Positions 52,268 through 61,702 of a stretch of DNA of 64,000 nucleotides are shown piece after piece (positions within the stretch are counted from its first letter, which is position 1; every line of letters starts with the position of its first letter). The position numbers and the translations under genes were made by a program. Source of the DNA: Desulfocurvibacter africanus subsp. africanus DSM 2603 (lineage in GTDB: Bacteria > Desulfobacterota > Desulfovibrionia > Desulfovibrionales > Desulfovibrionaceae). Where the stretch lies: contig NZ_AULZ01000008.1 in the NCBI RefSeq assembly GCF_000422545.1, forward strand, positions 1 through 64,000. Direction: 5' to 3'. The notes beneath the pieces were generated by a model. That model saw only the letters and a program-made list of their open reading frames with translations. It made no database searches and had not been told where the DNA came from.

Positions 52268-52900
52268 ATGTACAAGAAAACATCTCGATCCACGCGGCAG
52301 GATGCATCAACCGTAAACTACAGAGATATCTACGTCTTCATCTGCGATCAATATCGCAAGAACGGCAAGGTTCCTACCTTGAGCGAGATCTCCATGCGTC
52401 TTGGTGTGCAAAAAACGTATCTTGTCCGTTTCAACGCCTTCGTGAAGGCCATGGGCGTCGAGGTGGCTTCGCTGGCCGCGGGCCGTGTGCATATCCCTTG
52501 GCCCGTGGAGAACCTGCACGACGTGCTTGAAGCCTCGGATCTCTACGCCTGCCAGACAGGGCAACGTCCCAGTTTCGCCCAACTAGCCGAGGCCTTGAAC
52601 ATGGAGGAGGAGCAGCTACGGCAGATCACGCCCCGCAAGGCGTTCTTCGCACACAGCAAATCACTGGCCGAGCGGCGCAAGGCCCTGCGCTCGCGCCGCA
52701 GCAGGTTCTTGGGCATGGAAGGCATGGTCGTGCAGGAATCCGAGCGGCTCATGGTCTACTTCCGGGATGGCCATCTCCTGCGCAAACAGGCCCTGCCCCT
52801 CAATGCGACCAGTACCTTGGACGGGCTGCGCCTGGAGCCAGTCCGGCGGTCCCTGGCCAATGACCCGGATCGACCGAGCAGCCTGAGCCATACGGCCTGA
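52268..52900 (+). CDS. Hypothetical protein with HTH-like N-terminus
   Basis: 210 residues from ATG 52268 (GGAGGTGA just upstream). An N-terminal LexA/winged-helix-like stretch IYVFICDQYRKNGKVPTLSE ISMRLGVQKTYLVRF suggests DNA binding, and a second similar unit (CQTGQRPSFAQLAEALNMEE) follows, so two related helical repeats. The C-terminal part is basic (RRKALRSRRSRFLG) with short strands. No known family; possibly a regulator. Confidence 0.6.
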   Translation: MYKKTSRSTRQDASTVNYRDIYVFICDQYRKNGKVPTLSEISMRLGVQKTYLVRFNAFVKAMGVEVASLAAGRVHIPWPVENLHDVLEASDLYACQTGQRPSFAQLAEALNMEEEQLRQITPRKAFFAHSKSLAERRKALRSRRSRFLGMEGMVVQESERLMVYFRDGHLLRKQALPLNATSTLDGLRLEPVRRSLANDPDRPSSLSHTA

Positions 52901-53101
52901 GACAGCCCCGGCGTCGTGACGCGGCAGGGCGCGCCGCGAACACGTTCCGCAGCGGCTTTTCAGATTTCGCTTCTTGCCTAATTCGTCTCTCATGACCTGG
53001 TCCCAAGCGGGACATAATACGCATTTACCTTCGGCCTTGCCCTCTTCCATGGCCATTCCGGCCCGCAACGCCTTTTCTTCATCGCTACGCCGCCGAGAAC
53101 C

Positions 53102-53872
53102 TTAGGGCGTCAACAGCCTCAGCAGTTCCCCGCCGTAAAGCACGCATGCCATGGCGCCCAGACTGAGAAAGGGGCCGTAGGGCACGATTGCCGGCTGCCC
53201 TGTGCGCTTGGAGCGCAGCGCGTACAGGATGCCCACGGGCAGTGCGGCCACGGAACCCACCAGCACGGCCATGGGCACGAGTTGCCAGCCGAGCCAGGCC
53301 CCGATGAGCAGCATGAGCTTCACGTCGCCCGTACCCAGGCCATCCACGCCGCGCAGGAATTTGTAGCTGACCTGGATGAGCTTGAACGCGCCGGCCCCGG
53401 CCAAGGCTCCCCAGGTCGCGTCGCTCAGGGCCAGGTCGGGCCGCAGGACCGCGAAGCCCAAAGCCAGGGGAAAACCGCTCAAGGTCAGTCTGTCCGGCAG
53501 GATGAAGTTGTCGAGATCGATGCCCGAGGCCACCAGCAGCATGCCGCCCAGTATCATGTGCCCCAGCCACTCCCAGCCAGGACCGAACTGGATCGCCAGC
53601 AGCAGCGCCCACAATCCCGAGAGCAACTCCACCAAGGGATACTTGAGGCTTATGCGCTCTCCACAGCCCTTGCAGCGGCCGCGCTGCCACAACCAACTGA
53701 GCACCGGCACAAGCTCCAGCGGCCCCAGCGTGCGTCCGCACAGCGGGCAGTGGGACCTGGGCCGCAGGATGGACAAGCCGCTTTCGTAGCGGGCGATGCA
53801 CACATTGTAGAAGCTGCCCAGGATCAGGCCCAGGAGCGTGGCCAAAACCGGAAATGCGGCGTCGGGTGTCAT
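53102..53872 (-). CDS. Prepilin peptidase/N-methyltransferase (A24)
   Basis: 256 residues, about eight membrane segments. N-terminal methylase/zinc part with GSFYNVCIARYESG and two CxxC pairs (CPLCGRTL, CKGCGERI); catalytic aspartates in GIDLDNFILPD and in GLGTGDVKLM. Full-length PilD/GspO type that cleaves and methylates type IV pilin or type II pseudopilin leaders. No pilin gene beside it. Confidence 0.94.
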   Translation of the reverse strand: MTPDAAFPVLATLLGLILGSFYNVCIARYESGLSILRPRSHCPLCGRTLGPLELVPVLSWLWQRGRCKGCGERISLKYPLVELLSGLWALLLAIQFGPGWEWLGHMILGGMLLVASGIDLDNFILPDRLTLSGFPLALGFAVLRPDLALSDATWGALAGAGAFKLIQVSYKFLRGVDGLGTGDVKLMLLIGAWLGWQLVPMAVLVGSVAALPVGILYALRSKRTGQPAIVPYGPFLSLGAMACVLYGGELLRLLTP

Positions 53873-53920
53873 GCTCGCTCCGGAAGGCGCGCGGCGTGCG
53901 GCGCGGTTATGGATCGAAGC

Positions 53921-54748
53921 TCAATAGGCATAGGGCTCACTGTCGCGCACTTCGAAGATATAGGGCAAGTCCGGCTCCACTACCTCCACGCGCTCGGCCT
54001 GAAAGATAAAGCCCTCGGCCAGGGCCGTGATGAACACGCCGTCTAGCTGCGGCGCCGAAGGCAGACCTTTGGCGGACTGCGGCATCAGGCGGCCATAAAT
54101 TTTAAACCACTGGCCCGGCTCGTAGCCGGAGGGATCGTCCACCTTGACCCGCAGGCCCAGGCCCACGGCGTCGGCCAGACAGCAGCTCACGGCCACACGC
54201 ACGAGGCCCACTTCGCCGCGGGCGTCCATCTCAGGCGTGCGGGCCACCAGGCCCTTCGTCACATAGCCCAGGGCCAGCTTGGCTGGGCTGGCCTCGACAG
54301 TCTCGAAATACAGCTCCGCCGTATTGATGCGCACGTACTCGCGGCCGTCCAGCTCGATCCTGGAGGGCTCCGGGGCCTGTCTGCCCCTGGCCGGACCAGT
54401 TAGCGCGGAGCCGGTCTGGGGCGAATACGTCGAGAATGCGCTGTCCATGTCCAGGCCGCCTTGTGGCGCAATGGTCATCTCAGGATCATGCATGGCCAGC
54501 AAGAGCACCAGACCTGCCATGACCAGGCCGCGCCAGGTTCCGGGCCGAGCGGCCGGCATCATGAACAGGGCGAAGGCGGCCAGTGTGATGCCGCAGCCGC
54601 CGGCGGCCGTGACCAGCTTGTACTTGGGGTTGAGCAGCAGCCAGTATGTATTGCTGGAAGCCAAGGCCAGCATGTACAGCCCGAGGGAAGCCAGCAGCAT
54701 GGCCTCGGCTTTGGCCCACAGACGGGTAAGCAGGGTTCTAGCGCTCAC
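53921..54748 (-). CDS. TIGR03943/DUF1980 family membrane protein
   Basis: 275 residues: two or three N-terminal membrane helices (AMLLASLGLYMLALA, TAAGGCGITLAAFALFMMP, GLVMAGLVLLLAM) then a soluble C-terminal domain with the family AVSCCLADAVGLGLRV and GQWFKIYGRL motifs. It overlaps the permease start by 4 nt (both minus strand) and is the usual partner of PF03773 permeases in bacteria; the pair lies beside ZnuA and Zur, indicating a role under zinc limitation. Confidence 0.88.
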   Translation of the reverse strand: MSARTLLTRLWAKAEAMLLASLGLYMLALASSNTYWLLLNPKYKLVTAAGGCGITLAAFALFMMPAARPGTWRGLVMAGLVLLLAMHDPEMTIAPQGGLDMDSAFSTYSPQTGSALTGPARGRQAPEPSRIELDGREYVRINTAELYFETVEASPAKLALGYVTKGLVARTPEMDARGEVGLVRVAVSCCLADAVGLGLRVKVDDPSGYEPGQWFKIYGRLMPQSAKGLPSAPQLDGVFITALAEGFIFQAERVEVVEPDLPYIFEVRDSEPYAY

Positions 54749-55707
54749 CAGGAACCTCCCGGAAGCAGCAGGCCCAAGGCCATGCAGAGCACGAAAACCA
54801 GCAACGTCGGCACCACGACCAGTGCCGTGGCCAGGCGGTGATGGAATACGCCGTAGAACATGGCCAGCAGCTTCAGGTCCACCATGGGTCCCAGGGTTAC
54901 GAAAGCCATTTGCGAGGCCCAGGGAAAGCCCGTGAAGGAGGCTGCCACGAAGGCGTCGGCCTCGGAGCAGATCGACAGCAGCACGGCCAGACCCATCATC
55001 GCCGCCACTGACAGGGGCAGACTGGACTGCAGGGGCGTGAGCAGCGACGAGGGCATGAACGTCTTCACCGCCGCGGCCGCCAGTGCGCCAAGGATAAGGA
55101 ACTTGGCCATGTCCAGGAACTCCAGAGCCGTTCCTCGGGCCAGGCGCAGGGGCAGGGACCGGCCGTCCGCGCCATTGTCATGGTCGCAACCGCAGTCCGG
55201 TCCATGGACGTGTCCGCACACTTCGTCCATGCGCGGCAGCCCCACGGGGAAGGGATTGCCGCCGCGCAGCAACGCAGCGGAAGCCGTGCCCGCCACGGCC
55301 CAGCCCATGGCCGCGGCCGCCACGGCCACCACGCCGACCCTGGCCGCGAGGCTCGCCCAGCTGCCCTGGAAGGCCACCCAGGTGGAAAGTAGCACCACTG
55401 GATTCACGACCGGCGCGGCCAGCATATACGTTATGACCGTGTGCGACGGCAGTCCCTGGCGCAACAGCCGCCGGGCAACCGGAACCACACCGCATTCGCA
55501 GGTGGGCAGGACCAGACCGGCGAACAGGCCGACAAGAATGCCGCCCCCACGCGAGCGAGGGGCCGCACGGGCCAAGCGCTGGCCAAGAGAGGTCTCGCCG
55601 GCCACGGCCGAAACGAACGAGCCGAGCAACAAGAAGGGAGCTGCTTCCAGGACGATGGCGATAGCCAGGGAGATGAATATCTGACTGCTGCCGAAAAGGT
55701 TGTTCAT
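54745..55707 (-). CDS. PF03773 (DUF318) permease with His/Cys loop
   Basis: 320 residues, about eight membrane helices. Hallmarks: GLVLPTCECGVVPVARRLL, MLAAPVVNPVVLLSTW and LLSICSEADAFVAASF. A cytoplasmic or periplasmic loop near residues 165-180 reads EVCGHVHGPDCGCDHDNG, a metal-binding stretch suited to zinc. Related permeases include ArsP-like exporters; the partner TIGR03943 protein and neighbouring zinc genes suggest metal homeostasis, direction of transport unknown. Confidence 0.88.
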   Translation of the reverse strand: MNNLFGSSQIFISLAIAIVLEAAPFLLLGSFVSAVAGETSLGQRLARAAPRSRGGGILVGLFAGLVLPTCECGVVPVARRLLRQGLPSHTVITYMLAAPVVNPVVLLSTWVAFQGSWASLAARVGVVAVAAAAMGWAVAGTASAALLRGGNPFPVGLPRMDEVCGHVHGPDCGCDHDNGADGRSLPLRLARGTALEFLDMAKFLILGALAAAAVKTFMPSSLLTPLQSSLPLSVAAMMGLAVLLSICSEADAFVAASFTGFPWASQMAFVTLGPMVDLKLLAMFYGVFHHRLATALVVVPTLLVFVLCMALGLLLPGGSW

Positions 55708-55814
55708 GCGCTTTTGTCCAAGGAGTAGACCTGCGTGGCAGCTTTAGCCGCGAAAAGCAAGCCGGAGAGGTGGTTAAGGGCTGTTGACAACTCACGCGGC
55801 AAGGCTGCATAGGT

Positions 55815-55833
55815 AATGCAACTCAGTTGCATT
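55815..55833. promoter_or_regulatory. Candidate Zur box AATGCAACTCAGTTGCATT
   Basis: Perfect 19-bp palindrome (9+1+9) in the spacer between the divergent permease and znuA genes, 32 bp before the znuA start. Position, symmetry and a Zur-like gene in the znuA operon make it the probable operator for both directions. Confidence 0.8.
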
Positions 55834-55864
55834 CGCAAGCCCGCTTCTCCCATGGGAGGGAAAT

Positions 55865-56761
55865 ATGAAACGGATTCTGACCTGCTTCCTGCTGCTGACC
55901 GTCCTGCTTGCCTCGACCTTGGCCCAGGCCGAGGCCGTCGAGGTCTTCGTGAGCATAGTGCCCCAAAAGTACTTCGTGGAGCGCATAGCCGGCGACTTGG
56001 CCGAGGTTTCGGTCATGGTCCTGCCGGGCGCGAGTCCGCACATCTATGAACCAAAGCCCAGGCAACTGGCCTCGCTGCAGAGCGCCCGAGCCTACTTCAC
56101 CATAGGCGACAGTTTCGAGCAGGCCTGGATGCCCAGACTCAAGGCCGCCAACCCCAATCTGCTCCTGGTGGCTACCGACAACGGTGTGCCGAAGATCCCC
56201 ATGGCTGCCCACCCCCAAGGCGAGGAGCATGGGCAAGAAGCAAATCAAGCTGATGACGCAGAGCATGACCATGGCGGCCTGGACCCGCACATCTGGCTCT
56301 CGCCCAAGCTGGTCAAGATCCAGGCGGCCAATATCCTGGAAGGGCTCAAAGCCGTCGATCCCGAGAACGCCGCGACCTATGAAGCCAACTACCAAACCTT
56401 TCTGAGCGAGTTGGACGCCCTGGACGCACGCATCCGCGCCATCCTGGCGCCTGCGCGGAGCAAGGAATTTCTGGTTTTCCACCCTTCCTGGGGCTATTTC
56501 GCCCAGAATTACGGGCTTGTACAGGTGCCGATCGAGATCGAGGGCAAGGAGCCCAAGCCCGAAGAACTCGTAGAGCTGGCCGGCTTCGCCTCCAAACACC
56601 GCATCCGGGTCATATTCGTGCAGCCTCAATTCTCGCGCGCTACGGCCAATGTCGTGGCCAGGGAGATCAAGGCCGAACTAATCGTGGCCGACCCTCTGGC
56701 AGGCAATTGGGACCGGAACCTGATACAGGTCGCGGAGAAGCTCAGGCTGACCCTGCAGTAA
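55865..56761 (+). CDS. znuA: Zinc-binding periplasmic protein ZnuA-like
   Basis: 298 residues with signal peptide (LLLTVLLASTLAQA-EA). Cluster A-1/9 solute-binding fold: VFVSIVPQKYFVERIAGD, PGASPHIYEP with the first metal His, an acidic His-rich loop (EEHGQEANQADDAEHDHGG) near residues 118-138, LDPHIWLSPKLV and VFHPSWGYFAQNYGL. All zinc-ligand positions appear present. The znuB/znuC permease and ATPase are not in the window; zur follows after 55 nt. Confidence 0.9.
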   Translation: MKRILTCFLLLTVLLASTLAQAEAVEVFVSIVPQKYFVERIAGDLAEVSVMVLPGASPHIYEPKPRQLASLQSARAYFTIGDSFEQAWMPRLKAANPNLLLVATDNGVPKIPMAAHPQGEEHGQEANQADDAEHDHGGLDPHIWLSPKLVKIQAANILEGLKAVDPENAATYEANYQTFLSELDALDARIRAILAPARSKEFLVFHPSWGYFAQNYGLVQVPIEIEGKEPKPEELVELAGFASKHRIRVIFVQPQFSRATANVVAREIKAELIVADPLAGNWDRNLIQVAEKLRLTLQ

Positions 56762-56816
56762 CCGAGAGTCCGGGGAGCCTTGGCGACCCGGGCTCTTGTC
56801 CGAACGAGGAAACGAC

Positions 56817-57254
56817 ATGTGCGTCGATTGCGACTATCCCACCCTGCTGCGCACGGCAGGGCTCTCGCCTACCTGCAACCGGCTGGCTGTTCTGGCCGTG
56901 CTCACGCGCTCGGCCGCGCCGCTGACCACGCGGGAAGTCCTGGACAGTCTGGACGCGAGCGCCGGCGCGGCCATGAACCGCGTGACCGTCTACCGCATCC
57001 TGGAGCTTTTGGCCCACAAAGGCGTGCTGACTCGCCTGGCCTGCCCCGATCGCGTGGATCGCTACTGTCTTGGCGTAAGTCCCTTGCATCCGAGCCATGC
57101 CCACTTCTACTGCCAGAAATGCGGGAACATGCGCTGCCTGCAACCCGACAGCGTGCGCCTGGAGACGGATCAGGACGCATCCCTGGGCCAGGTTGAGGCC
57201 GCGCAGGTGCTGCTGGCCGGCACTTGCTCCATCTGTCTATCGCGGCGGCAGTAA
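56817..57254 (+). CDS. zur: Fur-family regulator, probably Zur
   Basis: 145 residues from ATG 56817 (GAGGAAAC upstream). Winged helix with PLTTREVLDSLDASAG ... NRVTVYRILELLAHKGVL typical of Fur proteins, HFYCQKCGNMRCL and a C-terminal CSIC forming the structural zinc site, and HPSHAHFYC sensor histidines. An additional N-terminal MCVDCDYP cysteine pair is unusual. Lying in the znuA operon and near a palindromic operator, it is best read as the zinc uptake regulator. Confidence 0.88.
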   Translation: MCVDCDYPTLLRTAGLSPTCNRLAVLAVLTRSAAPLTTREVLDSLDASAGAAMNRVTVYRILELLAHKGVLTRLACPDRVDRYCLGVSPLHPSHAHFYCQKCGNMRCLQPDSVRLETDQDASLGQVEAAQVLLAGTCSICLSRRQ

Positions 57255-57695
57255 AAGCCCGCACAAAGGTCGCTGGCAGAAGGCCGGTGTGCTCAGTCGA
57301 CAGAGCCACGGACGAGTGCTCCCTCCATCCCGCAACCTTCACCAACTTCCAGAGTTGCCGCGGAACTCCGCCGGCTGCGTCTAAACAAACGACTGGCCTG
57401 CGACACCTCTGTAGCTGCATCTCTCTCGCGCAGGGCAAGCATTCGTAAGCTTTACCTCCAATGTCATTTCTCGCAAGCAATCCTCCATCAGCCTTTTGCC
57501 TCCAGCTAACACCTCACGTATCCAAGCCCGCGTTGCATGCTTCGACCGGAGTCCTCCCGTGCAAGGCTCGGCATTCATATGCCGGAAAGCTAATTGCGCA
57601 TCTGCCACTTACCTACTTTTAGAAAGTTGATTAACTAATCAATATCGATAGACCATGCATTATGCCAAAAGAAGCCCTATTATTTTTGTGCAAAA
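57255..57695. other. Spacer before the PAS hybrid kinase
   Basis: No supported gene. Contains CGGCAT-TCAT-ATGCCG (about 57571-57586) and the palindrome TTGATTA-AC-TAATCAA (57627-57642) 54 bp before the earliest kinase start; AT-rich end suits a promoter. Confidence 0.45.
57627..57642. promoter_or_regulatory. Palindrome TTGATTA-AC-TAATCAA
   Basis: Perfect 7+2+7 palindrome in the AT-rich promoter region of the hybrid kinase; possible operator, regulator unknown. Confidence 0.4.
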
Positions 57696-60209
57696 GTGGT
57701 TATAGTAAAGCCTTATGCATCCTTACGAAGGTTCGGATGGCCATCTGACATGAGCAGAACAGACAAGATGAAATTACACCGACAGGGAAGCAGAACCCTC
57801 ATGCTCCGGCTCCGCAGAGCTCGGCAAGCCGCGCTCTGTCGGACGCGCCCGGCAATGCATGTTGTTGGACCTCCTGATGTCTCGTGTTTGCACAGCGAGA
57901 GCGAGGCCAGATATCGCACCCTCTTCCGGGCTGTCTCGGATTCATTGTTCGTAGTGCGACAACGGGACGGCCGCATCCTGGATGTCAACGAGGCAGCCGT
58001 TGCCCAATACGGCTACAGTCGGGAAGAATTTCTCGAAATGCATAACGTGGATGTTTCGGTCGAGCCGGTAAAGACGGCCGAGGCGACGCTGCAGGTTCGG
58101 AATCACATTCCTTTGCGCTACCATCGCAGGAAGGACGGCACGGTCTTCCCCGTGGAGATTACCGCCAAGACTGCCCAGCTTAACGCTGAAACCTTGATCG
58201 TGTCTTCCACGCGCGACATCAGCGAGCGCCAGCGTATGGAAGATGCCCTGCGCGACAGCGAGCAGCGCTTCCACGCCTTCATGGATACAATCCCGGCTCC
58301 GGCTTGGATAACGGACGAGCAGCATCGCTACTTATACATCAACAAACCCACAATGGAGCAGATGGGCGGCAGGCGGGAAGACTACCTGGGCAGGTCGACC
58401 TGGGACGTATTTCCCATAGGAGCACAACTTAACTCCTATATGGAGCATGCACGCAGGGCAATGCAGGCTGGACACCCCCTGCGGGAGGAGGCGGATTATC
58501 CGCTCACGGATGGCAGCCTGCGCCGCTGGGTGCGCTACATCTTCCCCATTCATACCGCCGACGGCCATAGGCTCATCGGCGGCGTAGCCTTCGACATCTC
58601 CGAGCGCAAACGCACGGAGGACGCCCTGCGCACCTCCGAAGAAAAATTGCGCAGCATCTTTGAGAACTCCTCCCTGGGCATCTTTCGCAGCACTCCCCAG
58701 GGCCGCTTCCTGGAAGCAAATCCCGCCACGGCCAGCATTCTCGGCTATTCCTCGCCCGAAGAATTCATACGCGAGGTAAAGGACATCGGCAGCCAAGTTT
58801 ACGTCAATCCCGAACAGCGGGACGCCATCATGCGCATGCTGCTCGAAGAGCGCCGACAGCATGTCACGACCGAAATCCAAGTCAGGCACAAAAGCGGAAG
58901 CATCCTGACCCTGCGCATAAACATGCACCCCGTGTGGGACGAAAACGGCCGGCCGCGCTACCTGGAAGGCTTCGTGGAGGACATGACCGAGCGGGTGCGC
59001 ATGGAGCGGGAGCTCCGGACCGCTAAGAGCGCAGCCGAGGCCGCCAACCTGGCCAAAAGCGATTTCCTGGCCACCATGAGCCACGAGATACGCACGCCCA
59101 TGAACGGCATCCTGGGCATGGTCGAGGTGGCCATGCGCCAGGAGTCATCGCCGGCCGTCGCCCAAAGCCTGCGGTTGGTGCGTCAGTCGGCCAGGGCTTT
59201 GCTGGACATCATCGGCGACATCCTGGACTTCTCCAGGATCGAGGCCGGCAAGATGGAGCGCAAGGAACAACGCTTCCTATTACGCGAACTGCTGCGCCCC
59301 ACCCTTGACCTCCTGGCCCAAACCGCCGTTGACAAGGGCCTGCGGCTGAGCAAGCACCTCGCCCGGGATGTGCCCGAGGCTCTGCTGGGCGACGCGGCTT
59401 CCCTGCGCCAGGTGCTCGTCAACCTCCTGGGCAACGCGATCAAGTTCACGCACGAGGGCGAGGTGGCTTTGGATGTGGATTTGGCGGAGCCCTCCGCCAA
59501 GGACAGCGGATACGTGCGGCTGCGCTTCACGGTCAGCGACTCCGGCATCGGCATCCCGGAAGACAAGCTGCAGACCATCTTCGAGCCGTTCGGCCAGCTG
59601 GACGGCGCGAGCTACGCGGGAACCGGCCTGGGTTTGTCCATCTCCGCCAAGCTGGTGGCCCTGCTGGGCGGCAGGCTGGAGGTGCGGAGCACGCCCGGCA
59701 AGGGCAGTCGATTTTCCTTCGACGCCGAATTCAGTCTGGATAAGGAAGCACGGGAATGCGCCCAAGAAGAGCGCGGTCCAATAATCGACAGGCCGCTGCG
59801 CATTCTGGTAGCCGAAGACAACGCCATCAGCAGGCTGGTGGCCGAGGAGCTGCTGCGCAACATGGGCCACCAGGTGCTGGCCGTGATTGACGGCAGGCAA
59901 GCCGTTGAGGCCCTGTCCCGCGAGCGTTTCGATCTGGTGCTCATGGATGTGCGCATGCCGGGCCTGGACGGCCTGGAGGCCACGCGCATCATCCGCCACG
60001 CGCCTCCACCCGGCGTGGACCCAAAGGTGCCCATTGTGGCCCTTACAGCGCAGGCCATGGCGGGTGATCGCGAACGACTCCTGGAAGCCGGCATGAATGA
60101 CTACCTGCCCAAGCCCTTTGATCCCGTTGTGCTGGAAGCGGTGCTGGAGCGAGTGAGCCGCACAGGCCGAAAGGAGCAGGACTGCCAAGCGCCCGACCCT
60201 GCTGTTTGA
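57696..60209 (+). CDS. Three-PAS hybrid sensor histidine kinase
   Basis: Up to 837 residues; the start is uncertain because GTG 57696 lacks a clear ribosome site, and ATG 57750 is as likely. Three PAS/PAC units (about 72-180, 190-310, 320-440, each closing with an ISERQ/ISERK/MTERV motif), HisKA ([14 protein letters not shown]), HATPase_c (LVNLLGNAIKF, DSGIGIP, GTGLGL) and a receiver domain (LVAEDNAISRLV, VLMDVRMPGLDG). No membrane helix, so a cytoplasmic redox or ligand sensor. The following MerR-like gene is 80 nt away. Confidence 0.9.
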   Translation: MVIVKPYASLRRFGWPSDMSRTDKMKLHRQGSRTLMLRLRRARQAALCRTRPAMHVVGPPDVSCLHSESEARYRTLFRAVSDSLFVVRQRDGRILDVNEAAVAQYGYSREEFLEMHNVDVSVEPVKTAEATLQVRNHIPLRYHRRKDGTVFPVEITAKTAQLNAETLIVSSTRDISERQRMEDALRDSEQRFHAFMDTIPAPAWITDEQHRYLYINKPTMEQMGGRREDYLGRSTWDVFPIGAQLNSYMEHARRAMQAGHPLREEADYPLTDGSLRRWVRYIFPIHTADGHRLIGGVAFDISERKRTEDALRTSEEKLRSIFENSSLGIFRSTPQGRFLEANPATASILGYSSPEEFIREVKDIGSQVYVNPEQRDAIMRMLLEERRQHVTTEIQVRHKSGSILTLRINMHPVWDENGRPRYLEGFVEDMTERVRMERELRTAKSAAEAANLAKSDFLATMSHEIRTPMNGILGMVEVAMRQESSPAVAQSLRLVRQSARALLDIIGDILDFSRIEAGKMERKEQRFLLRELLRPTLDLLAQTAVDKGLRLSKHLARDVPEALLGDAASLRQVLVNLLGNAIKFTHEGEVALDVDLAEPSAKDSGYVRLRFTVSDSGIGIPEDKLQTIFEPFGQLDGASYAGTGLGLSISAKLVALLGGRLEVRSTPGKGSRFSFDAEFSLDKEARECAQEERGPIIDRPLRILVAEDNAISRLVAEELLRNMGHQVLAVIDGRQAVEALSRERFDLVLMDVRMPGLDGLEATRIIRHAPPPGVDPKVPIVALTAQAMAGDRERLLEAGMNDYLPKPFDPVVLEAVLERVSRTGRKEQDCQAPDPAV

Positions 60210-60289
60210 ACTACGGCCCGATTCCTGCTAGTCTCTTTTTGCCGCTTCCTGCGGTTCCCAACAGACTTTACGATTCGAAAGGGAGAACA

Positions 60290-60937
60290 ATGGCCGAGGA
60301 GAACTGGCTTCCCCTGGCTGAGTTGGCCCGGCGTAGCGATATACCCGAGACGTCCGCGCGGCGCTACGCCAGGCTTTTCCTGAACGCCCTGCCGCACAGG
60401 CGGGAGGGGCGCGCCTTGCTCTATGCTCCGCAGGCAGGCGCGGTCCTGGCCCGGATCGGCCAGCTCTTCGCCGAAGGCTGCACCGCCGGCCAGGTGCGTG
60501 AGGCATTATACGCCGAGTTCCAGTGCATCGAGGTGAACGCAATGCAAGACAGGGCAAACATTCCCGCCCATGCCGACCGCCGTCCCAGCCCGCAAGGCGA
60601 AGACATTCGGAGCAGGCTGGCCGAGTTCCTGCGGCATGTGGTCGATCAAAAAAGGGCCATTACCTCCCTACGCGACGACTTCGGCCAAGTGCGGCGCGAG
60701 CTGGCCGAGGAGCGTGCCTGCCGCCAGGCCTTGGAGGACGAGAACCGCAAGATCAAGAAGATCCTGCTCGTGCTCATGCGCCAGCGCAAGGCGGCCATCG
60801 AGGCAGGGCCAAGGCGAGAGGAAGACCAGGACCTGCGCGCCAAGCTCAGCGTGCTGGAACAGGAGCTCGTCAGGCTGCGCAAGGACCGTCGGGAGCTGGA
60901 ACGCTATCTCTTGGAGAAGATCGGCAAGGAAGACTAG
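60290..60937 (+). CDS. MerR-like HTH protein with coiled coil
   Basis: 215 residues from ATG 60290 (GGGAG upstream). N-terminal MerR-type helix-turn-helix: LPLAELARRSDIPETSARRY ARLF, with a LLYAPQAGAVL wing and GCTAGQVREALYAEF. Residues about 105-215 form a long charged coiled coil (LRDDFGQVRRELAEERACRQ ...). A layout of HTH plus coiled coil is seen in chromosome- or plasmid-associated regulators; role unknown. Confidence 0.75.
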   Translation: MAEENWLPLAELARRSDIPETSARRYARLFLNALPHRREGRALLYAPQAGAVLARIGQLFAEGCTAGQVREALYAEFQCIEVNAMQDRANIPAHADRRPSPQGEDIRSRLAEFLRHVVDQKRAITSLRDDFGQVRRELAEERACRQALEDENRKIKKILLVLMRQRKAAIEAGPRREEDQDLRAKLSVLEQELVRLRKDRRELERYLLEKIGKED

Positions 60938-61081
60938 ATTTCAACGTAGCGGTCTGACCCCGCCCGAATGGACAGTCCCCGAATGGACGCCAAAGCCGTG
61001 CCCGCTGGACATGCAACGGCTCACGGTGCGAGCATCACCAGCTCACGAACTATTCCGAGCGTACGGCTGTAGTGCGATATG

Positions 61082-61103
61082 TTCCGGCAGGAATCTGCCG
61101 GAA
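61082..61103. terminator. Hairpin TTCCGGCAG-GAAT-CTGCCGGAA
   Basis: Perfect 9-bp stem 33 nt downstream of the small minus-strand gene at 61136-61315; no T-run, so terminator status is tentative. Confidence 0.4.
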
Positions 61104-61135
61104 GGCGGAGCCTTGCAGGGCTTCGACACTGTAGA

Positions 61136-61315
61136 TTAAAACTTCCTCAAGAACTTTGGTGCAGCCTGGATCTTCTGTGCAGCACCAACTGGGCCCGGCT
61201 TCAGGGCGAAGACTTCCCTCTTGAAGATGCGGTTGAAGAACGTCTTCTCACGTGCGTTCAGGATGCGATTTGCATCGATGAAGCCGTTGCGCTGCAGACC
61301 AGCATGGCGGTTCAT
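61136..61315 (-). CDS. Small basic protein, 59 residues
   Basis: ATG 61315 preceded by GGGAGGG with good spacing. Strongly basic, no membrane helix: opens MNRHAGLQRNGFIDANRIL, then REKTFFNRIFKREVFALKPG and ends KFLRKF. Length and charge resemble small nucleic-acid- or ribosome-binding proteins, but I recognise no family. Stands alone in a 1.1-kb spacer. Confidence 0.55.
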   Translation of the reverse strand: MNRHAGLQRNGFIDANRILNAREKTFFNRIFKREVFALKPGPVGAAQKIQAAPKFLRKF

Positions 61316-61702
61316 GGTTATCCCTCCCCAGAATGCAAGTATCACTTGCGGCAAATTCCCTGTGCGAGTTTTCATATCCCGGCTTAACGACTATTTCAAC
61401 ACAAATATGTTTCACGCCGTATCCGAGTACATGAAAAATTGCATGTTTCATGCGGGCCTGACAAGACACGGCAGGCGTTTCACGCAATTTCTCTGTGCAT
61501 ACAGACCCTTGGGACCTTGTGAAACATATGCTAAACGCCCATCGTCCATTGCCACCACGTATATCCGCCCATCCTTCCATTGAATAACCGATCGATTGTC
61601 CGCCACCACACAGGCAAGGAAATAGGACTTCCACCCCGCCAGCAAGGGACGTATACTCCCGCCTGCACCGGCAACGGAGCATACAGCGCAGGAGGAATCG
61701 TC
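61316..61702. other. Spacer between two small divergent genes
   Basis: No firm gene. A minus-strand frame around 61480-61630 reads like protein (VADNRSVIQWKDGRIYVVA then DDGRLAYVSQGPKGLYA) but has no good start, and may be a remnant. Confidence 0.35.
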
